From Streptomyces sp. R21 (GTDB lineage Bacteria > Actinomycetota > Actinomycetes > Streptomycetales > Streptomycetaceae), in NCBI RefSeq assembly GCF_041051975.1, contig NZ_CP163435.1, positions 8,349,001-8,413,000 on the forward strand: 64,000 nucleotides of DNA, in the 5' to 3' direction. Positions 1 to 9,151 of this stretch are shown here, piece after piece. The notes under the pieces were generated by a model. The model had not been told where the DNA came from, did not search any database, and saw only the letters and a program-made list of their open reading frames with translations. A program made the translations under genes and the position numbers. Each line of letters opens with the position of its first letter. Position 1 is the stretch's first letter.

Positions 1-1428
1 GGCTTCGACGGCTGCGACCCGTCCCTGACCGCCGAGATGGGCGCGATGCGCTTCCCGCCGTCCTCCACGGCGCTCCAGCACTACATCGACCTGGTGGGCC
101 TGGAGACCCGGCCGTTCCCCAACCCCCTCGCGGAGTCGACGCCTTCGACCGTCGTCGACCTCAAGGGCGAGTCGCACTACGCGACCTCCGTCGACGACCT
201 GCCGCAGGTCTACCGCGACGTGATGAACGCCTGGAACGCCTGCCTCGAGGACGGCGCCGACTTCTCCGACATGAACCAGGCCATGCGCGAGCGCGACGTC
301 CCGCGCATCCGCGAGATCTGGGCGAAGCTCGTCGAGAAGCTCGACAACCAGACCTTCTACGGCTTCCTGTGCGAGTCGGAGTCCTTCAAGTCCTTCCGGC
401 ACCGCGAGATCTTCGGCCAGGTCGGCTTCGGCACCGGCGGCTGGGACACCGACTTCCCGAACTCGATCCTGGAGATCCTGCGCGTCGTCTACACCGAGGC
501 CGACGACCACCACCGCGGCATCGTCGGCGGCTCCCAGCAGCTGCCGATGCGGCTGTGGGAGCGCGCGCCCGAGAAGATCGTGCACTGGGCGTACGGCACC
601 TCGCTGGCGACCCTGCACGTGAACGGGCAGCCGCGCCCCGCCGTCACGCGCCTCACCCGCACGTCCGGCAACCGGATCACCGTGACGGACGCGAACGGCG
701 ACATCCGTACGTACCAGTCGGCGATCTTCACCGCCCAGTCCTGGATGCTGCTCTCCAAGATCGCCTGCGACGACTCGCTCTTCCCGATCGACCACTGGAC
801 GGCGATCGAGCGCACGCACTACATGGAGTCGAGCAAGCTCTTCGTGCCGGTCGACCGGCCGTTCTGGCTCGACAAGGACGAGGAGACCGGCCGGGACGTC
901 ATGTCGATGACGCTCACCGACCGTATGACGCGCGGCACCTACCTCCTGGACGACGGCCCGGACAAGCCCGCCGTCATCTGCCTCTCCTACACCTGGTGCG
1001 ACGACAGCCTGAAGTGGCTGCCGCTGTCCGCGAACGAGCGGATGGAGGTCATGCTGAAGTCGCTCGGCGAGATCTACCCGAAGGTCGACATCAGGAAGCA
1101 CATCATCGGCAACCCGGTGACCGTCTCCTGGGAGAACGAGCCCTACTTCATGGGCGCGTTCAAGGCCAACCTGCCCGGCCACTACCGCTACCAGCGGCGC
1201 CTGTTCACGCACTTCATGCAGGACGGGCTCGCCGAGGACAAGCGCGGCATCTTCCTCGCCGGCGACGACATCTCCTGGACCGCGGGCTGGGCCGAGGGCG
1301 CCGTCCAGACCGCGCTGAACGCGGTCTGGGGCGTCATGCACCAGCTGGGCGGCACCACCGACCCGACCAACCCCGGGCCGGGTGACGTGTACGAGGAGAT
1401 CGCGCCGGTGGAACTGCCCGAGGACTGA
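1..1428 (+). CDS. Flavin monoamine oxidase family protein (5' truncated)
   Basis: The reading frame is open from the first base, so the N-terminus, including the FAD dinucleotide-binding GxGxxG segment, lies outside the window; about 475 C-terminal residues are present. The C-terminal FAD-contact region is clear: GDDISW, then GWAEGAVQTAL, the signature of monoamine-oxidase/L-amino-acid-oxidase/tryptophan 2-monooxygenase flavoproteins. Such enzymes oxidise an amine or amino acid with O2 using FAD; the substrate cannot be told from sequence. No signal peptide can be judged. It ends 6 bp before the convergent luciferase-like gene. The first internal ATG (position 37) is not the start, because conserved-looking sequence precedes it. 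Confidence 0.85.
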   Translation, partial: GFDGCDPSLTAEMGAMRFPPSSTALQHYIDLVGLETRPFPNPLAESTPSTVVDLKGESHYATSVDDLPQVYRDVMNAWNACLEDGADFSDMNQAMRERDVPRIREIWAKLVEKLDNQTFYGFLCESESFKSFRHREIFGQVGFGTGGWDTDFPNSILEILRVVYTEADDHHRGIVGGSQQLPMRLWERAPEKIVHWAYGTSLATLHVNGQPRPAVTRLTRTSGNRITVTDANGDIRTYQSAIFTAQSWMLLSKIACDDSLFPIDHWTAIERTHYMESSKLFVPVDRPFWLDKDEETGRDVMSMTLTDRMTRGTYLLDDGPDKPAVICLSYTWCDDSLKWLPLSANERMEVMLKSLGEIYPKVDIRKHIIGNPVTVSWENEPYFMGAFKANLPGHYRYQRRLFTHFMQDGLAEDKRGIFLAGDDISWTAGWAEGAVQTALNAVWGVMHQLGGTTDPTNPGPGDVYEEIAPVELPED

Positions 1429-1434
1429 CCGGGG

Positions 1435-2364
1435 TCAGATCCCCGCGGCCCGCACCGCCTCGTACACCTCGGCGGCGACGTCCTTCAGCTCCTGGGCGTC
1501 CCGCGCCTGGCCCTGGAGCTCGAAGAAGAACTCGTCGAGGCCGGTCCCGGCGTGCGCCGCGAGGTCCTCGACGATCTGGGCGGTGCTGCCCTGGAACGGG
1601 GAGCGGTCGTCCCCGTCGTACGCCTTGGGGGAGTACCGCGCGTTCACCCGCACCACCGCCTGGAGCGGCTCGGTGCGGTCGCGCTCGGCCGCCAGATCCT
1701 GCAACTGCCGCCACTGCGTGGACAGTTGCTCGGCTCCCATGGCGACGGGCATCCAGCCGTCGGCACGGTCGACGAGCCGGGTCATCGCCTTCCTGCTGTT
1801 GGTGGGCAGCAGGATCGGTATCGGCCGGGCGGGTTTGGGCCCGACGAGGGCCGAGGCTATTTTGGTGTGGTGGCCCTCGTACGTCACCGGGTCCGGGCCC
1901 CAGACGGCCTGGCACACGTCGATGACCTCGTCCAGGACCCGGCCGCGCTCCTCGAACGGGGCGAGGCCCGCGGCCGCGTACTCGTCGAGCGACCAGCCGG
2001 TGCCGAAGCCCGCCACGACCCGGCCGCCGCTCGCCGCGTCCAGCGTGGCCAGAGACTTGGCGAGCTGGAACGGGTTGTGCAGCGGCGCCACCAGGATGCT
2101 GGTGCCGAGCCGGGCCCGTTCGGTCGCCGTGACAGCGAGGGTCAGCGTCACCAGAGGGTCCGGGACGCCGCGGTAGATGTCGGGCCAGGGAAGCCCTTCG
2201 ATGCCGTACAGGCCCTGGGTCGCGGGCTCCGGGAACAGGGCGCGCTCGTACACCCACAGACTCTCGTAGCCGATCTGCTCGGCGGTGCGTGCCACGTCCG
2301 GCACGTCGCGTCCGATGTCGTACTGCCGTGCTTGCGGGAGACTCAGTCCCAGCCGGATGGCCAT
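1435..2364 (-). CDS. LLM class flavin-dependent oxidoreductase
   Basis: A 309-residue bacterial-luciferase-like (beta/alpha)8 protein, probably using F420 or FMNH2. Features include the N-terminal MAIRLGLSLPQ strand, LGTSILVAPLHNPFQLAKSLATLD, the GRVVAGFGTGW segment typical of the family, and a C-terminal helix. The ATG at 2364 was chosen over an upstream ATG at 2403 because it begins exactly at the family's first beta strand and has GAAGGAG six bases upstream. Substrate unknown. It is convergent with the amine oxidase and apparently monocistronic. Confidence 0.85.
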   Translation of the reverse strand: MAIRLGLSLPQARQYDIGRDVPDVARTAEQIGYESLWVYERALFPEPATQGLYGIEGLPWPDIYRGVPDPLVTLTLAVTATERARLGTSILVAPLHNPFQLAKSLATLDAASGGRVVAGFGTGWSLDEYAAAGLAPFEERGRVLDEVIDVCQAVWGPDPVTYEGHHTKIASALVGPKPARPIPILLPTNSRKAMTRLVDRADGWMPVAMGAEQLSTQWRQLQDLAAERDRTEPLQAVVRVNARYSPKAYDGDDRSPFQGSTAQIVEDLAAHAGTGLDEFFFELQGQARDAQELKDVAAEVYEAVRAAGI

Positions 2365-2461
2365 GTGTGTGCTCCTTCGCGTCGTTCGCCTCAGGCGGTT
2401 CAACCGTCAACGTAACTCGGCACAGTGGCTCCGGAGCGGTACGGCAGGGCAGTTGGCCGGA

Positions 2462-3145
2462 TCAGTCCGGCAGTGGCGTGAGCAGCATGCGGCCGGCGAA
2501 GCCGACCGCCGCGTCGAGGCGCTGCCCGAACTCCTCGGCCAGGTCCGGGAGTCCGCGCAGCGCCCAGAGCGCCCTCGCCGCCGACCACGTCGCGTCGCGG
2601 GCCCGCTCCAGGCTCCACGAGCCGAGCAGATGGGTCAGCGGATCGGCGATCTGGAGGACGTCGGGGCCCGGCATCAGATCTTCGCGGATGCGCTCCTCCA
2701 GCGAGACGAGGACATCGCCCACGCGGTCGAACTCGTCCTCCAGGTCCGCCGGTTCGCAGCCGAGCGTACGGCAGGTGTCCACCACGGCGAGCGCCAGATC
2801 GTGCCCGATGTGCGCGTTGATGCCCGCCAGCGCGAACTGCAGCGGACGTACTCCGGGATGACGCCGGAACTGCATCAGAGGCCGCCAACAGGCGGGCGGA
2901 CGCCCCTCCTCGGCGACCTGTAGATAGCGCTCGGCGAACCGCACGTCCAGCGTGATCGCCGCCTCCGCGTGCGTGAACTCCCCGGCGTCCAGGCGTCGGT
3001 CGATCTCCTCCGTGACGGCCAGGTAGACACGGTTGAAGACCGCGATCCCGTCCCGCTCCGGGAGGGCGGCGTCCAGGGCGCGCATACGGGAGACGACGGT
3101 GTCCATCGCGTATACGGGAGGGGTGAGCTGTTCCAACTGCGCCAT
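2462..3145 (-). CDS. DUF5995 family protein
   Basis: A 227-residue soluble, mostly helical protein matching the actinobacterial DUF5995 family as I remember it (central FRRHPGVRPLQFALAGINAHIGHDLA, then a long helical C-terminus ending LLTPLPD). No signal peptide or membrane segment. Function is not established; the conserved His-rich IGHDLA helix may bind a metal, but that is inference. No good Shine-Dalgarno sequence precedes the ATG. It diverges from the GH6 gene across about 100 bp. Confidence 0.75.
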   Translation of the reverse strand: MAQLEQLTPPVYAMDTVVSRMRALDAALPERDGIAVFNRVYLAVTEEIDRRLDAGEFTHAEAAITLDVRFAERYLQVAEEGRPPACWRPLMQFRRHPGVRPLQFALAGINAHIGHDLALAVVDTCRTLGCEPADLEDEFDRVGDVLVSLEERIREDLMPGPDVLQIADPLTHLLGSWSLERARDATWSAARALWALRGLPDLAEEFGQRLDAAVGFAGRMLLTPLPD

Positions 3146-3244
3146 GGGGGCAGGGTCCCAGTCCTAGGCTGGCGGGCGGGCCGCCGGGCCGGACGCTTCC
3201 CCAGAACGGGGGAACGCGGTCGTGGCGGAAGGGGGGAGCAGCAG

Positions 3245-4444
3245 GTGTCAGGCTTACGTGCCCAGCGCCTGGCCGCACGCAGGGCCGAGCGCAGGCGGGC
3301 CGCCCGGCGCAGCGCGATGTTGGCGGCGGCCTCGGTCGTCGTCGCGGTCGGCAGCGTGACCGGGGTGATGTCCGCCCTCGCCGAGGAACGCCCCTCGACC
3401 GACGCCAAGCCTCTGGTGACCCGCTCGCCGAGCCTGCACCCACTGCCCGCGGTGCCCTCGCCAACGCGCACGCCCACGACAACGCCGACGACGCCGAAGA
3501 AGTCCGCCTCCGCGGCCAAGTCCTCGGCCGAGCCGAGCCCCAAGCCCTCCAGGACGACCGCGCGGGAGACCGTGAACGCCTCCGCCCAGCTCTACCGCCA
3601 CACCGACTCCCAGGTCCTGGACTGGGTCGCCGCCCATCCCGACGACTCCCGGCGCGCGGTCATCGAGTCCCGGATCGCCGACCGTCCGGCCGCCGTCTGG
3701 TTCGCGGACTTCACGCCGTCCACCATCACGGGCCGGGTCAGGGCGGTGACGTCGGCCGCCGCCGCGCAGGGCCGGGTCCCGGTCGTCGTGCCGTACGCCA
3801 TTCCGCAGCGGGACTGCGGCGGTGCCTCGGAGGGCGGGGCGCCCGACCTCGCCTCGTACGACGGATGGATCGACCGGTTCGCGGCGGGCCTCGGCGCAGG
3901 CGAGGTCATCGTGATCCTGGAGCCCGATTCGATCGCCCAGTCCGACTGCCTCACCGCGGGTGAACGGGCGGACCGCTTCGCCTCGTTGGCCCGAGCGGGC
4001 CGCGTCCTCAAGGGCGCGAACCCGAAGGCCCGGGTCTACTTCGACGCGGGCCACTCCGACTGGAACCCGGTCACCCAGCAGGCCTCCCTGCTCAAGGAGG
4101 CGGGCGCGGCCTCGGCTGCCGCTTCCGACGGTGTCTTCACCAACGTGTCCAACTTCCACCGTACGAGCGCGGAGATCGCGTACGCCCGCCAGGTGCTGTC
4201 CGCGCTGGGCGGCCCCGCGAGCCTGGGCGCCGTCATCGACACCAGCCGCAACGGCAACGGTGCCCCGGCCGACGGCGAGTGGTGCGATCCGGACGGCCGG
4301 AAGATCGGACAGGCGCCGACCCTGCGTACCGGTGAGGCACGGATCGACGCCTATCTGTGGGTCAAGCTGCCGGGTGAGTCCGACGGCTGCAAGGGCTCGC
4401 CGGGGACGTTCTCGCCCGCGTACGCCTACGAGTTGGCGCGCTGA
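3245..4444 (+). CDS. Glycoside hydrolase family 6 (endoglucanase/cellobiohydrolase), TTA-containing
   Basis: Secreted or membrane-anchored GH6 enzyme of 399 residues, predicted to hydrolyse beta-1,4-glucans with inversion. A very basic Arg-rich N-terminus leads into a hydrophobic segment (about residues 25-46), then a Pro/Thr/Ser/Lys-rich linker to about residue 100, then the catalytic domain. Both GH6 signatures are visible: VVPYAIPQRDCGG (catalytic acid Asp) and VIVILEPDSIA. No carbohydrate-binding module is present. The GTG start has an AAGGGGGGAG ribosome site; the next in-frame ATG (3317) has none. Codon 4 is TTA (3254-3256), which in Streptomyces makes translation depend on the bldA tRNA. 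Its 3' end overlaps the convergent permease gene by 19 bp. Confidence 0.88.
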   Translation: MSGLRAQRLAARRAERRRAARRSAMLAAASVVVAVGSVTGVMSALAEERPSTDAKPLVTRSPSLHPLPAVPSPTRTPTTTPTTPKKSASAAKSSAEPSPKPSRTTARETVNASAQLYRHTDSQVLDWVAAHPDDSRRAVIESRIADRPAAVWFADFTPSTITGRVRAVTSAAAAQGRVPVVVPYAIPQRDCGGASEGGAPDLASYDGWIDRFAAGLGAGEVIVILEPDSIAQSDCLTAGERADRFASLARAGRVLKGANPKARVYFDAGHSDWNPVTQQASLLKEAGAASAAASDGVFTNVSNFHRTSAEIAYARQVLSALGGPASLGAVIDTSRNGNGAPADGEWCDPDGRKIGQAPTLRTGEARIDAYLWVKLPGESDGCKGSPGTFSPAYAYELAR

Positions 4445-5841
4445 GCCTTGGTCCCGGACTCGGCGTCGGACTCCGTGTCGTAGGACGAGGTGCCTTCGTC
4501 AAGGAGCGGCTCCTGCGACTTGAGGTGCGCCGGGGCCATGGCCCGCAGGGCGTGATAGCCGGTGATCACCACCAGGGTGCCGAGGGCGATGCCGCTGAGC
4601 GAGAAGGTGTCGGTGAACTTCAGGGTGACGCCGCCGACGCCGATGATGATGCCTGCGGCGGCCGGCACCAGGTTCAGCGGATTGCGCAGGTCCACCCGGG
4701 CGTTGAGCCAGATCTGCGCGCCGAGCAGGCCGATCATGCCGTACAGGATGACGGTGATGCCGCCGAGCACCCCGCCCGGGATCGCGGCCACGACCGCGCC
4801 GAACTTCGGGCAGACGCCGAAGAGGAGCGCGAAACCGGCGGCGGCCCAGTACGCGGCCGTGGAGTAGACGCGGGTCGCGGCCATCACGCCGATGTTCTCG
4901 GAGTACGTGGTGTTGGGCGGACCGCCCACCGCGGTGGAGAGCATGGAGGCGACGCCGTCCGCGGAGATGGCGGTGCCCAGCTTGTCGTCCAGCGGGTCGC
5001 CGGTCATCTCGCCGACCGCCTTGACGTGCCCGGCGTTCTCGGCGACCAGCGCGATCACGACGGGCAGCGCGACCAGGATCGCCGACCACTGGAAGGTCGG
5101 CCCGTGGAAGGAGGGCAGGCCGATCCAGTCCGCCTTGCCGACGCCGGACAGGTCGAGGCGCCAGTGGTCGGTGAGCTTCCCGCTCGCGTCGACCGAGTGG
5201 ATCTTGCCGAAGACGCGGTCGAAGACCCACGAGATCCCGTATCCGAAGACCAGGCCCATGAAGATCGCGATCCGTGACCAGAAACCGCGCAGGCACACCA
5301 CGGCCAGGCCCGTGAACAGCATCACCAGCAGCGCCGTCCACTGATCCTGCGGCCAGTACGTCGAGGCGGTCACCGGCGCGAGGTTGAAGCCGATCAGCAT
5401 GACGACGGCGCCGGTGACGATCGGCGGCATCGCCGCGTGGATGATCCGCGCCCCGAACCTCTGGACCGCGAGCCCCACCAGGAACAGCACGGCCCCCACG
5501 ACGAGGACCGCGCCCGTCACGGTCGCACTGCTGCCGCCCTGCGCGCGGATCACCGCCGCGACGCCCACGAACGAGAGCGAGCAGCCGAGGTAGCTGGGCA
5601 CCCGGCCGCGGGTCGCGAGCAGGAAGATCACCGTCGCGACGCCGGACATCATGATCGCGAGGTTGGGGTCCAGGCCCATGAGCACGGGGGCGACGAACGA
5701 CGCCCCGAACATGGCCACCACGTGCTGGGCCCCGAGCCCGATCGTGCGCGGCCACGAGAGCCGTTCGTCGGGGCGGACCACCGCTCCGGGTGCGGGCGTG
5801 CGCCCGTCGCCGTGCAGTTTCCAGCGGACGCCGAGATCCAT
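4426..5841 (-). CDS. NCS2 family uracil/xanthine permease
   Basis: A 471-residue polytopic membrane protein with about 12-14 hydrophobic segments, of the nucleobase:cation symporter-2 (UraA/PbuX) family. Diagnostic motifs are LGAQHVVAMFGA in the first helices, VAENAGHVKAVGEM, and PNTTYSENIGVMAATRV, which holds the substrate-site Glu and Asn. The ENAGH/SENIG combination fits the uracil branch better than xanthine, but specificity is inferred. The start at 5841 (MDLGVRW) is preferred over an ATG at 5919 because the upstream 26 residues look non-homologous; neither start has a strong ribosome site. It diverges from the PL5-type gene. Confidence 0.88.
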   Translation of the reverse strand: MDLGVRWKLHGDGRTPAPGAVVRPDERLSWPRTIGLGAQHVVAMFGASFVAPVLMGLDPNLAIMMSGVATVIFLLATRGRVPSYLGCSLSFVGVAAVIRAQGGSSATVTGAVLVVGAVLFLVGLAVQRFGARIIHAAMPPIVTGAVVMLIGFNLAPVTASTYWPQDQWTALLVMLFTGLAVVCLRGFWSRIAIFMGLVFGYGISWVFDRVFGKIHSVDASGKLTDHWRLDLSGVGKADWIGLPSFHGPTFQWSAILVALPVVIALVAENAGHVKAVGEMTGDPLDDKLGTAISADGVASMLSTAVGGPPNTTYSENIGVMAATRVYSTAAYWAAAGFALLFGVCPKFGAVVAAIPGGVLGGITVILYGMIGLLGAQIWLNARVDLRNPLNLVPAAAGIIIGVGGVTLKFTDTFSLSGIALGTLVVITGYHALRAMAPAHLKSQEPLLDEGTSSYDTESDAESGTKAQRANS

Positions 5842-5951
5842 GGGGGCTTCGCTTTCGTCGTTCGTGAAGCTTCGTCTTCCTCGTACGTGAAGCTTCGTCC
5901 GGACCATTGTCATGGGCACCTGGCGGTCCTACGCTCACACGGTCCCACTCG

Positions 5952-5964
5952 TGAACATCGTTCA
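5952..5964. promoter_or_regulatory. Operator-like palindrome between permease and lyase genes
   Basis: TGAAC-ATC-GTTCA is a perfect 5-bp-arm inverted repeat centred in the divergent gap, about 37 bp before the lyase start and followed by AT-rich sequence (TATATC, TATTCC) that could hold its -10 region. The shape resembles GntR/FadR- or LexA-type half-sites, but no cognate regulator is adjacent. Inference only. Confidence 0.35.
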
Positions 5965-6000
5965 TATATCTGTATTCCTGATCTCCGATGGGAGTGCTGG

Positions 6001-7284
6001 ATGAGTGCAAGACCCCGCTTCCGGATCCTCCTGACGGCCGCGGCGCTCTGCGCGGCCGTCGCCGTCCCCTCCGCCCCGGCGCGGGCGGCCTACGAGACAC
6101 CCGTGGCGCCGAAGGTCCCCAAGACGGTCGTCCTCGACGGCGGCCGGCTTCAGCAGGCGAAGGTCCGCCTGGACCGCGGTGACCCCCAACTGAAGCGAGC
6201 GCTGGGGGACTTGACCGCCCGCGCCGACAACTGGCTGGACCAGGGCCCCTGGACGGTCGTCGACAAGCCGAAGCCGGCGCCCGGCGGCGACGTCCACGAG
6301 TACCTCAGTCAGGCCCCGTACTGGTGGCCCTCGGGGCCCAAATCCCCTGACAATCCCTGGGGTTGCCCCTACGTCCAGCGCGACGGGCAGCGCAATCCCG
6401 AGGTCGACACCGGCACCGACCGCCAGGACGCCGAGAAGGTCTTCGACTCGACGTACGAGCTCTCCCTCGCCTGGTACTACACCGGCCGGAAGCAGTACGC
6501 CGAGAAGGCCGCCGCCGTCCTGCGGACCTGGTTCCTCGACCCGGCGACGCGGATGAACCCCAACCTGGACCACGGCCAGTTCATCCCTTGCAAGTACGAC
6601 GGCCGGGCCATCGGCATCATCGACTTCTCGCAGTCCTACACGAGCGTCCTGGACGCGATCGCCCTGCTGAACACGGGCGCCCCCGGCTGGTCGAAGGATG
6701 ACCGCAGCGCGATGCGCGGCTGGAACGCCGACTTCCTCGACTGGCTGGCCCACAGCGCCTTCGGCGAGGAGGAAGGCGCCGCCAAGAACAACCACGGCAC
6801 CTTCTACGACCTCCAGCTCGCCGCCCTGGCGTACGCGACCGGCGACAAGGACCTCGCCCGGCGGACCGTCCTCGACGCGCGCGCGAAGCGGATCGACCCG
6901 CAGATCGCCGCCGACGGCAGCCAGCCGCAGGAGCTGGCGCGCACCCGCAGCTGGCACTACTCGACCTTCGACCTGGTCGCCTACACCCGGCTCGCGGCCA
7001 TCGGCCGGCACGTCGGCGTGGACCTGTGGTCGTACCGGGGCCCGGACGGGCAGGGCCTGTTGAAGTCGGTGGACTTTCTGCTGCCCGCCGCGACGGGGGC
7101 CAAGGCGTGGGCGTATCCGGAGCTGGAGTTCCACCGGTTCGCCGCGAGCGACGTGGTGCACGCGGCGGCCGACGCGGGGGACAGGGCGGCGCAGGCCGCC
7201 GTCCCGAAGCTGGAGGCACCGCCCGGTGGCGACCTGTGGGCGCTGCGGCCCGCCGCCGAACAGCTGGACTCGATCGCCGGCTGA
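6001..7284 (+). CDS. Secreted alginate lyase family (PL5-like) protein
   Basis: A 427-residue exported protein: Arg-containing n-region, hydrophobic core LLTAAALCAAVAVPSAPARA with a signal peptidase site near residue 30, then an all-helical alginate_lyase-type domain. The hallmark KNNHGTFYDLQ (catalytic Asn/His region of AlgL-type lyases) and RSWHYSTFD are present, as is YWWPSGPKSPDNPW near the N-terminus. It probably cleaves a uronic-acid-containing polysaccharide by beta-elimination; whether alginate is the true substrate is unproven. The start is fixed by the signal peptide. It stands alone, with a possible operator just upstream. Confidence 0.85.
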   Translation: MSARPRFRILLTAAALCAAVAVPSAPARAAYETPVAPKVPKTVVLDGGRLQQAKVRLDRGDPQLKRALGDLTARADNWLDQGPWTVVDKPKPAPGGDVHEYLSQAPYWWPSGPKSPDNPWGCPYVQRDGQRNPEVDTGTDRQDAEKVFDSTYELSLAWYYTGRKQYAEKAAAVLRTWFLDPATRMNPNLDHGQFIPCKYDGRAIGIIDFSQSYTSVLDAIALLNTGAPGWSKDDRSAMRGWNADFLDWLAHSAFGEEEGAAKNNHGTFYDLQLAALAYATGDKDLARRTVLDARAKRIDPQIAADGSQPQELARTRSWHYSTFDLVAYTRLAAIGRHVGVDLWSYRGPDGQGLLKSVDFLLPAATGAKAWAYPELEFHRFAASDVVHAAADAGDRAAQAAVPKLEAPPGGDLWALRPAAEQLDSIAG

Positions 7285-7387
7285 GCGGCGCCGCCCTCCG
7301 GGCCGGGGCTTCTGAGCGTTTGCTTAGGATGGGAGGGTGGTTTTCAGCCACCTCACTCTCGTCCCGTACGTCTCAGGAGCCCCGCCC

Positions 7388-7846
7388 GTGACCGCCGAAG
7401 CCCTGCCCGCCCCCGCCCTGTCGTACGGCAGGCTCCTGCCCGTCACCGTCCACTTCGACGACCTGGACGCGCTCGGGCTGCTCCACAACGCCCGCTACCC
7501 GGTGATGGTGGAGCGCGCCTGGGCCGAGCTGTGGCAGGAGCACGGCGTCACCTTCGAGGGCGACTGGGCGGCCGCCGGCGACGCCTGCAACGCGGTGAAG
7601 GAGCTGCGGATCAGCTACGAGGCACCGGTCACCCGGCCCGGCCCCTACGCCGTACACCTGTGGCTGGAACGGCTGGGGAACACCGGGCTGACGTACGGCT
7701 TCCGCTTCTGCTCCCTCGACGGTGCGGTGACGTACGCGCACGGCACCCGGGTGCTCGTCCGGCTCGATGCCAAGACGCTGCGCCCGGCGCCGTGGAGCGA
7801 CCGGTTCAGGGCCGCGGGTCGGGAACTGCTGCGCTCGGAGGGCTGA
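7388..7846 (+). CDS. Acyl-CoA thioesterase, hotdog fold (4HBT/YbgC type)
   Basis: A 152-residue single-domain thioesterase. The N-terminal VHFDDLDALGLLHNARYPVMVERA carries the 4HBT active-site pattern (Asp-x-Asp, Gly, then a Tyr/Glu helix), followed by the long hotdog strands ELRISYEAPVTRPGPYAV. It would hydrolyse a cytosolic acyl-CoA; chain length is not predictable. The GTG at 7388 has CAGGAG eight bases upstream and begins where the family begins; the longer upstream extension does not look coding. The 3' end overlaps the convergent MFS gene by 41 bp. Confidence 0.85.
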   Translation: MTAEALPAPALSYGRLLPVTVHFDDLDALGLLHNARYPVMVERAWAELWQEHGVTFEGDWAAAGDACNAVKELRISYEAPVTRPGPYAVHLWLERLGNTGLTYGFRFCSLDGAVTYAHGTRVLVRLDAKTLRPAPWSDRFRAAGRELLRSEG

Positions 7847-9017
7847 TCCTCGGGCGGTCGCGGTCGCCCGCGCGCAGTACGCCCGCGAAGACCGCGAGCC
7901 CGGACGCCAGCACCGTCACCAGGACGAACGAGACCATCAGGCTCGTCGTCTGGGCCAGTCCACCGATCACGCTGGGGGCGATCAGACCCGAGGTGTACGT
8001 CACGGTCGCGACGCCCGCGATGGCCTGGCTCGGGTTCGGGCCGCTGCGGCCCGCCGCGGCGAAGCAGAGCGGGACGACGACCGCGATGCCGAGGCCCATC
8101 ATGGCGAAGCCGGTCATGGCCACCGCGGGGCTTTCGGACACCACGACGAGCAGTCCGCCCAGCGCCGCGAGGAACCCGCCGGTGCGGACCGTGCGCACCG
8201 AGCCGAAGCGGTTCACCACCGCGTCGCCCACGATCCGGGCGATCGCCATGGTGAGCATGAAGCCCGTCGTGCACGCCGCCGCGAGGCCCGCCGAGGCGCT
8301 CAGCCGGTCGCGCAGGTACACCGCCGACCAGTCCAGGCTCGCGCCCTCCGCGAACACCGCGCAGAACCCGACCGCGCCGATGAGCAGCGCCGACCTCGGC
8401 GGCAGTGCGAACCGCGGGGGCGGCTCCTCGTCCTCGGTGGCCCGCAGGTCGAACACCCACCGGCAGGCGACCAGGCCCAGGACCGTCAGCGCCGCGGCCG
8501 CCAGTGCGTGGTGCACGCGCGCGTCGGAGCCCAGGTGCGCGGCGAGCGTGCCGGCCGCCGAGCCGATCAGGGCGCCCGTGCTCCACATACCGTGCAGCCC
8601 GGACATGATCGACTTGCCGAGCCGGTTCTCGACCTCCACGCCCAGGGCGTTCATCGCGACGTCCGCCATGCCCGCCGTGGCGCCGTAGGTGAACATCGCC
8701 ACGCACAGGGTGAGCAGGTTCGGCGCGAGCGAGGGGAGGGTCAGGGCCAGCGTCCAGAGCGCGAGCAGTCCGCGCAGGGCCGTACGGCTGCCGAAGCGGT
8801 GGCTGATCCGGCCGGCGACCGGCATCGCGACGGACGCGCCGAACGCCGTGAAGGCGAGGGCGAACCCGAGCTGGCCCGATCCCACGGAGGCGTGGTCCTG
8901 GATCCACGGCACGCGGGTCGCGAACGAACCGGTGACCGCGCCGTGCACCGCGAACACGGTGGCCACGGCGTACCGGGCGTGCTTCACCTCGCGCTGGTCG
9001 TAGACCACATCACTCAT
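7806..9017 (-). CDS. MFS transporter
   Basis: A 403-residue protein with about 12 hydrophobic helices and the loop 2-3 MFS motif GRISHRFGSRTALR; a second related loop (VGDAVVNRFGSVRT) begins the second half. No obvious signature for sugar or drug specificity, although transporters next to ROK regulators often carry sugars. The start (MSDVVYD) follows GGGAGGGG at a good distance; an upstream extension reading into the palindrome region is not credible. It is divergent from the ROK regulator, with the palindrome at 9062-9084 between them, so regulation by that protein is likely. Confidence 0.85.
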   Translation of the reverse strand: MSDVVYDQREVKHARYAVATVFAVHGAVTGSFATRVPWIQDHASVGSGQLGFALAFTAFGASVAMPVAGRISHRFGSRTALRGLLALWTLALTLPSLAPNLLTLCVAMFTYGATAGMADVAMNALGVEVENRLGKSIMSGLHGMWSTGALIGSAAGTLAAHLGSDARVHHALAAAALTVLGLVACRWVFDLRATEDEEPPPRFALPPRSALLIGAVGFCAVFAEGASLDWSAVYLRDRLSASAGLAAACTTGFMLTMAIARIVGDAVVNRFGSVRTVRTGGFLAALGGLLVVVSESPAVAMTGFAMMGLGIAVVVPLCFAAAGRSGPNPSQAIAGVATVTYTSGLIAPSVIGGLAQTTSLMVSFVLVTVLASGLAVFAGVLRAGDRDRPRISPPSAAVPDPRP

Positions 9018-9061
9018 CTTCCGGCCCCTCCCGGCTCCGCTTCCCGCTCTGCCGCCGTAAA

Positions 9062-9084
9062 CTATCAGGAACCCTGCCTGATAG
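9062..9084. promoter_or_regulatory. Putative ROK operator (8-bp inverted repeat)
   Basis: CTATCAGG-AACCCTG-CCTGATAG is a perfect 8-bp-arm inverted repeat with a 7-bp spacer in the 134-bp gap between the divergent MFS and ROK genes. It lies about 45 bp from the MFS start and 68 bp from the ROK start, where it would overlap promoters. A partial half-site (ATAGATAGG) follows. Spacing and location fit a dimeric winged-helix repressor, most simply the adjacent ROK protein. Confidence 0.6.
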
Positions 9085-9151
9085 ATAGGCGATAAAGTGC
9101 CGCCCTCGGGCCGACGGCGGTACGGCCCGCGCGATCTGGGAGGATCCCGGC

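Noticed and set aside
3146..3244. CebR-type cellulose operator (TGGGAGCGCTCCCA) upstream of the GH6 gene
   Set aside because: I looked for it in the divergent gap; no match with fewer than four mismatches is visible.
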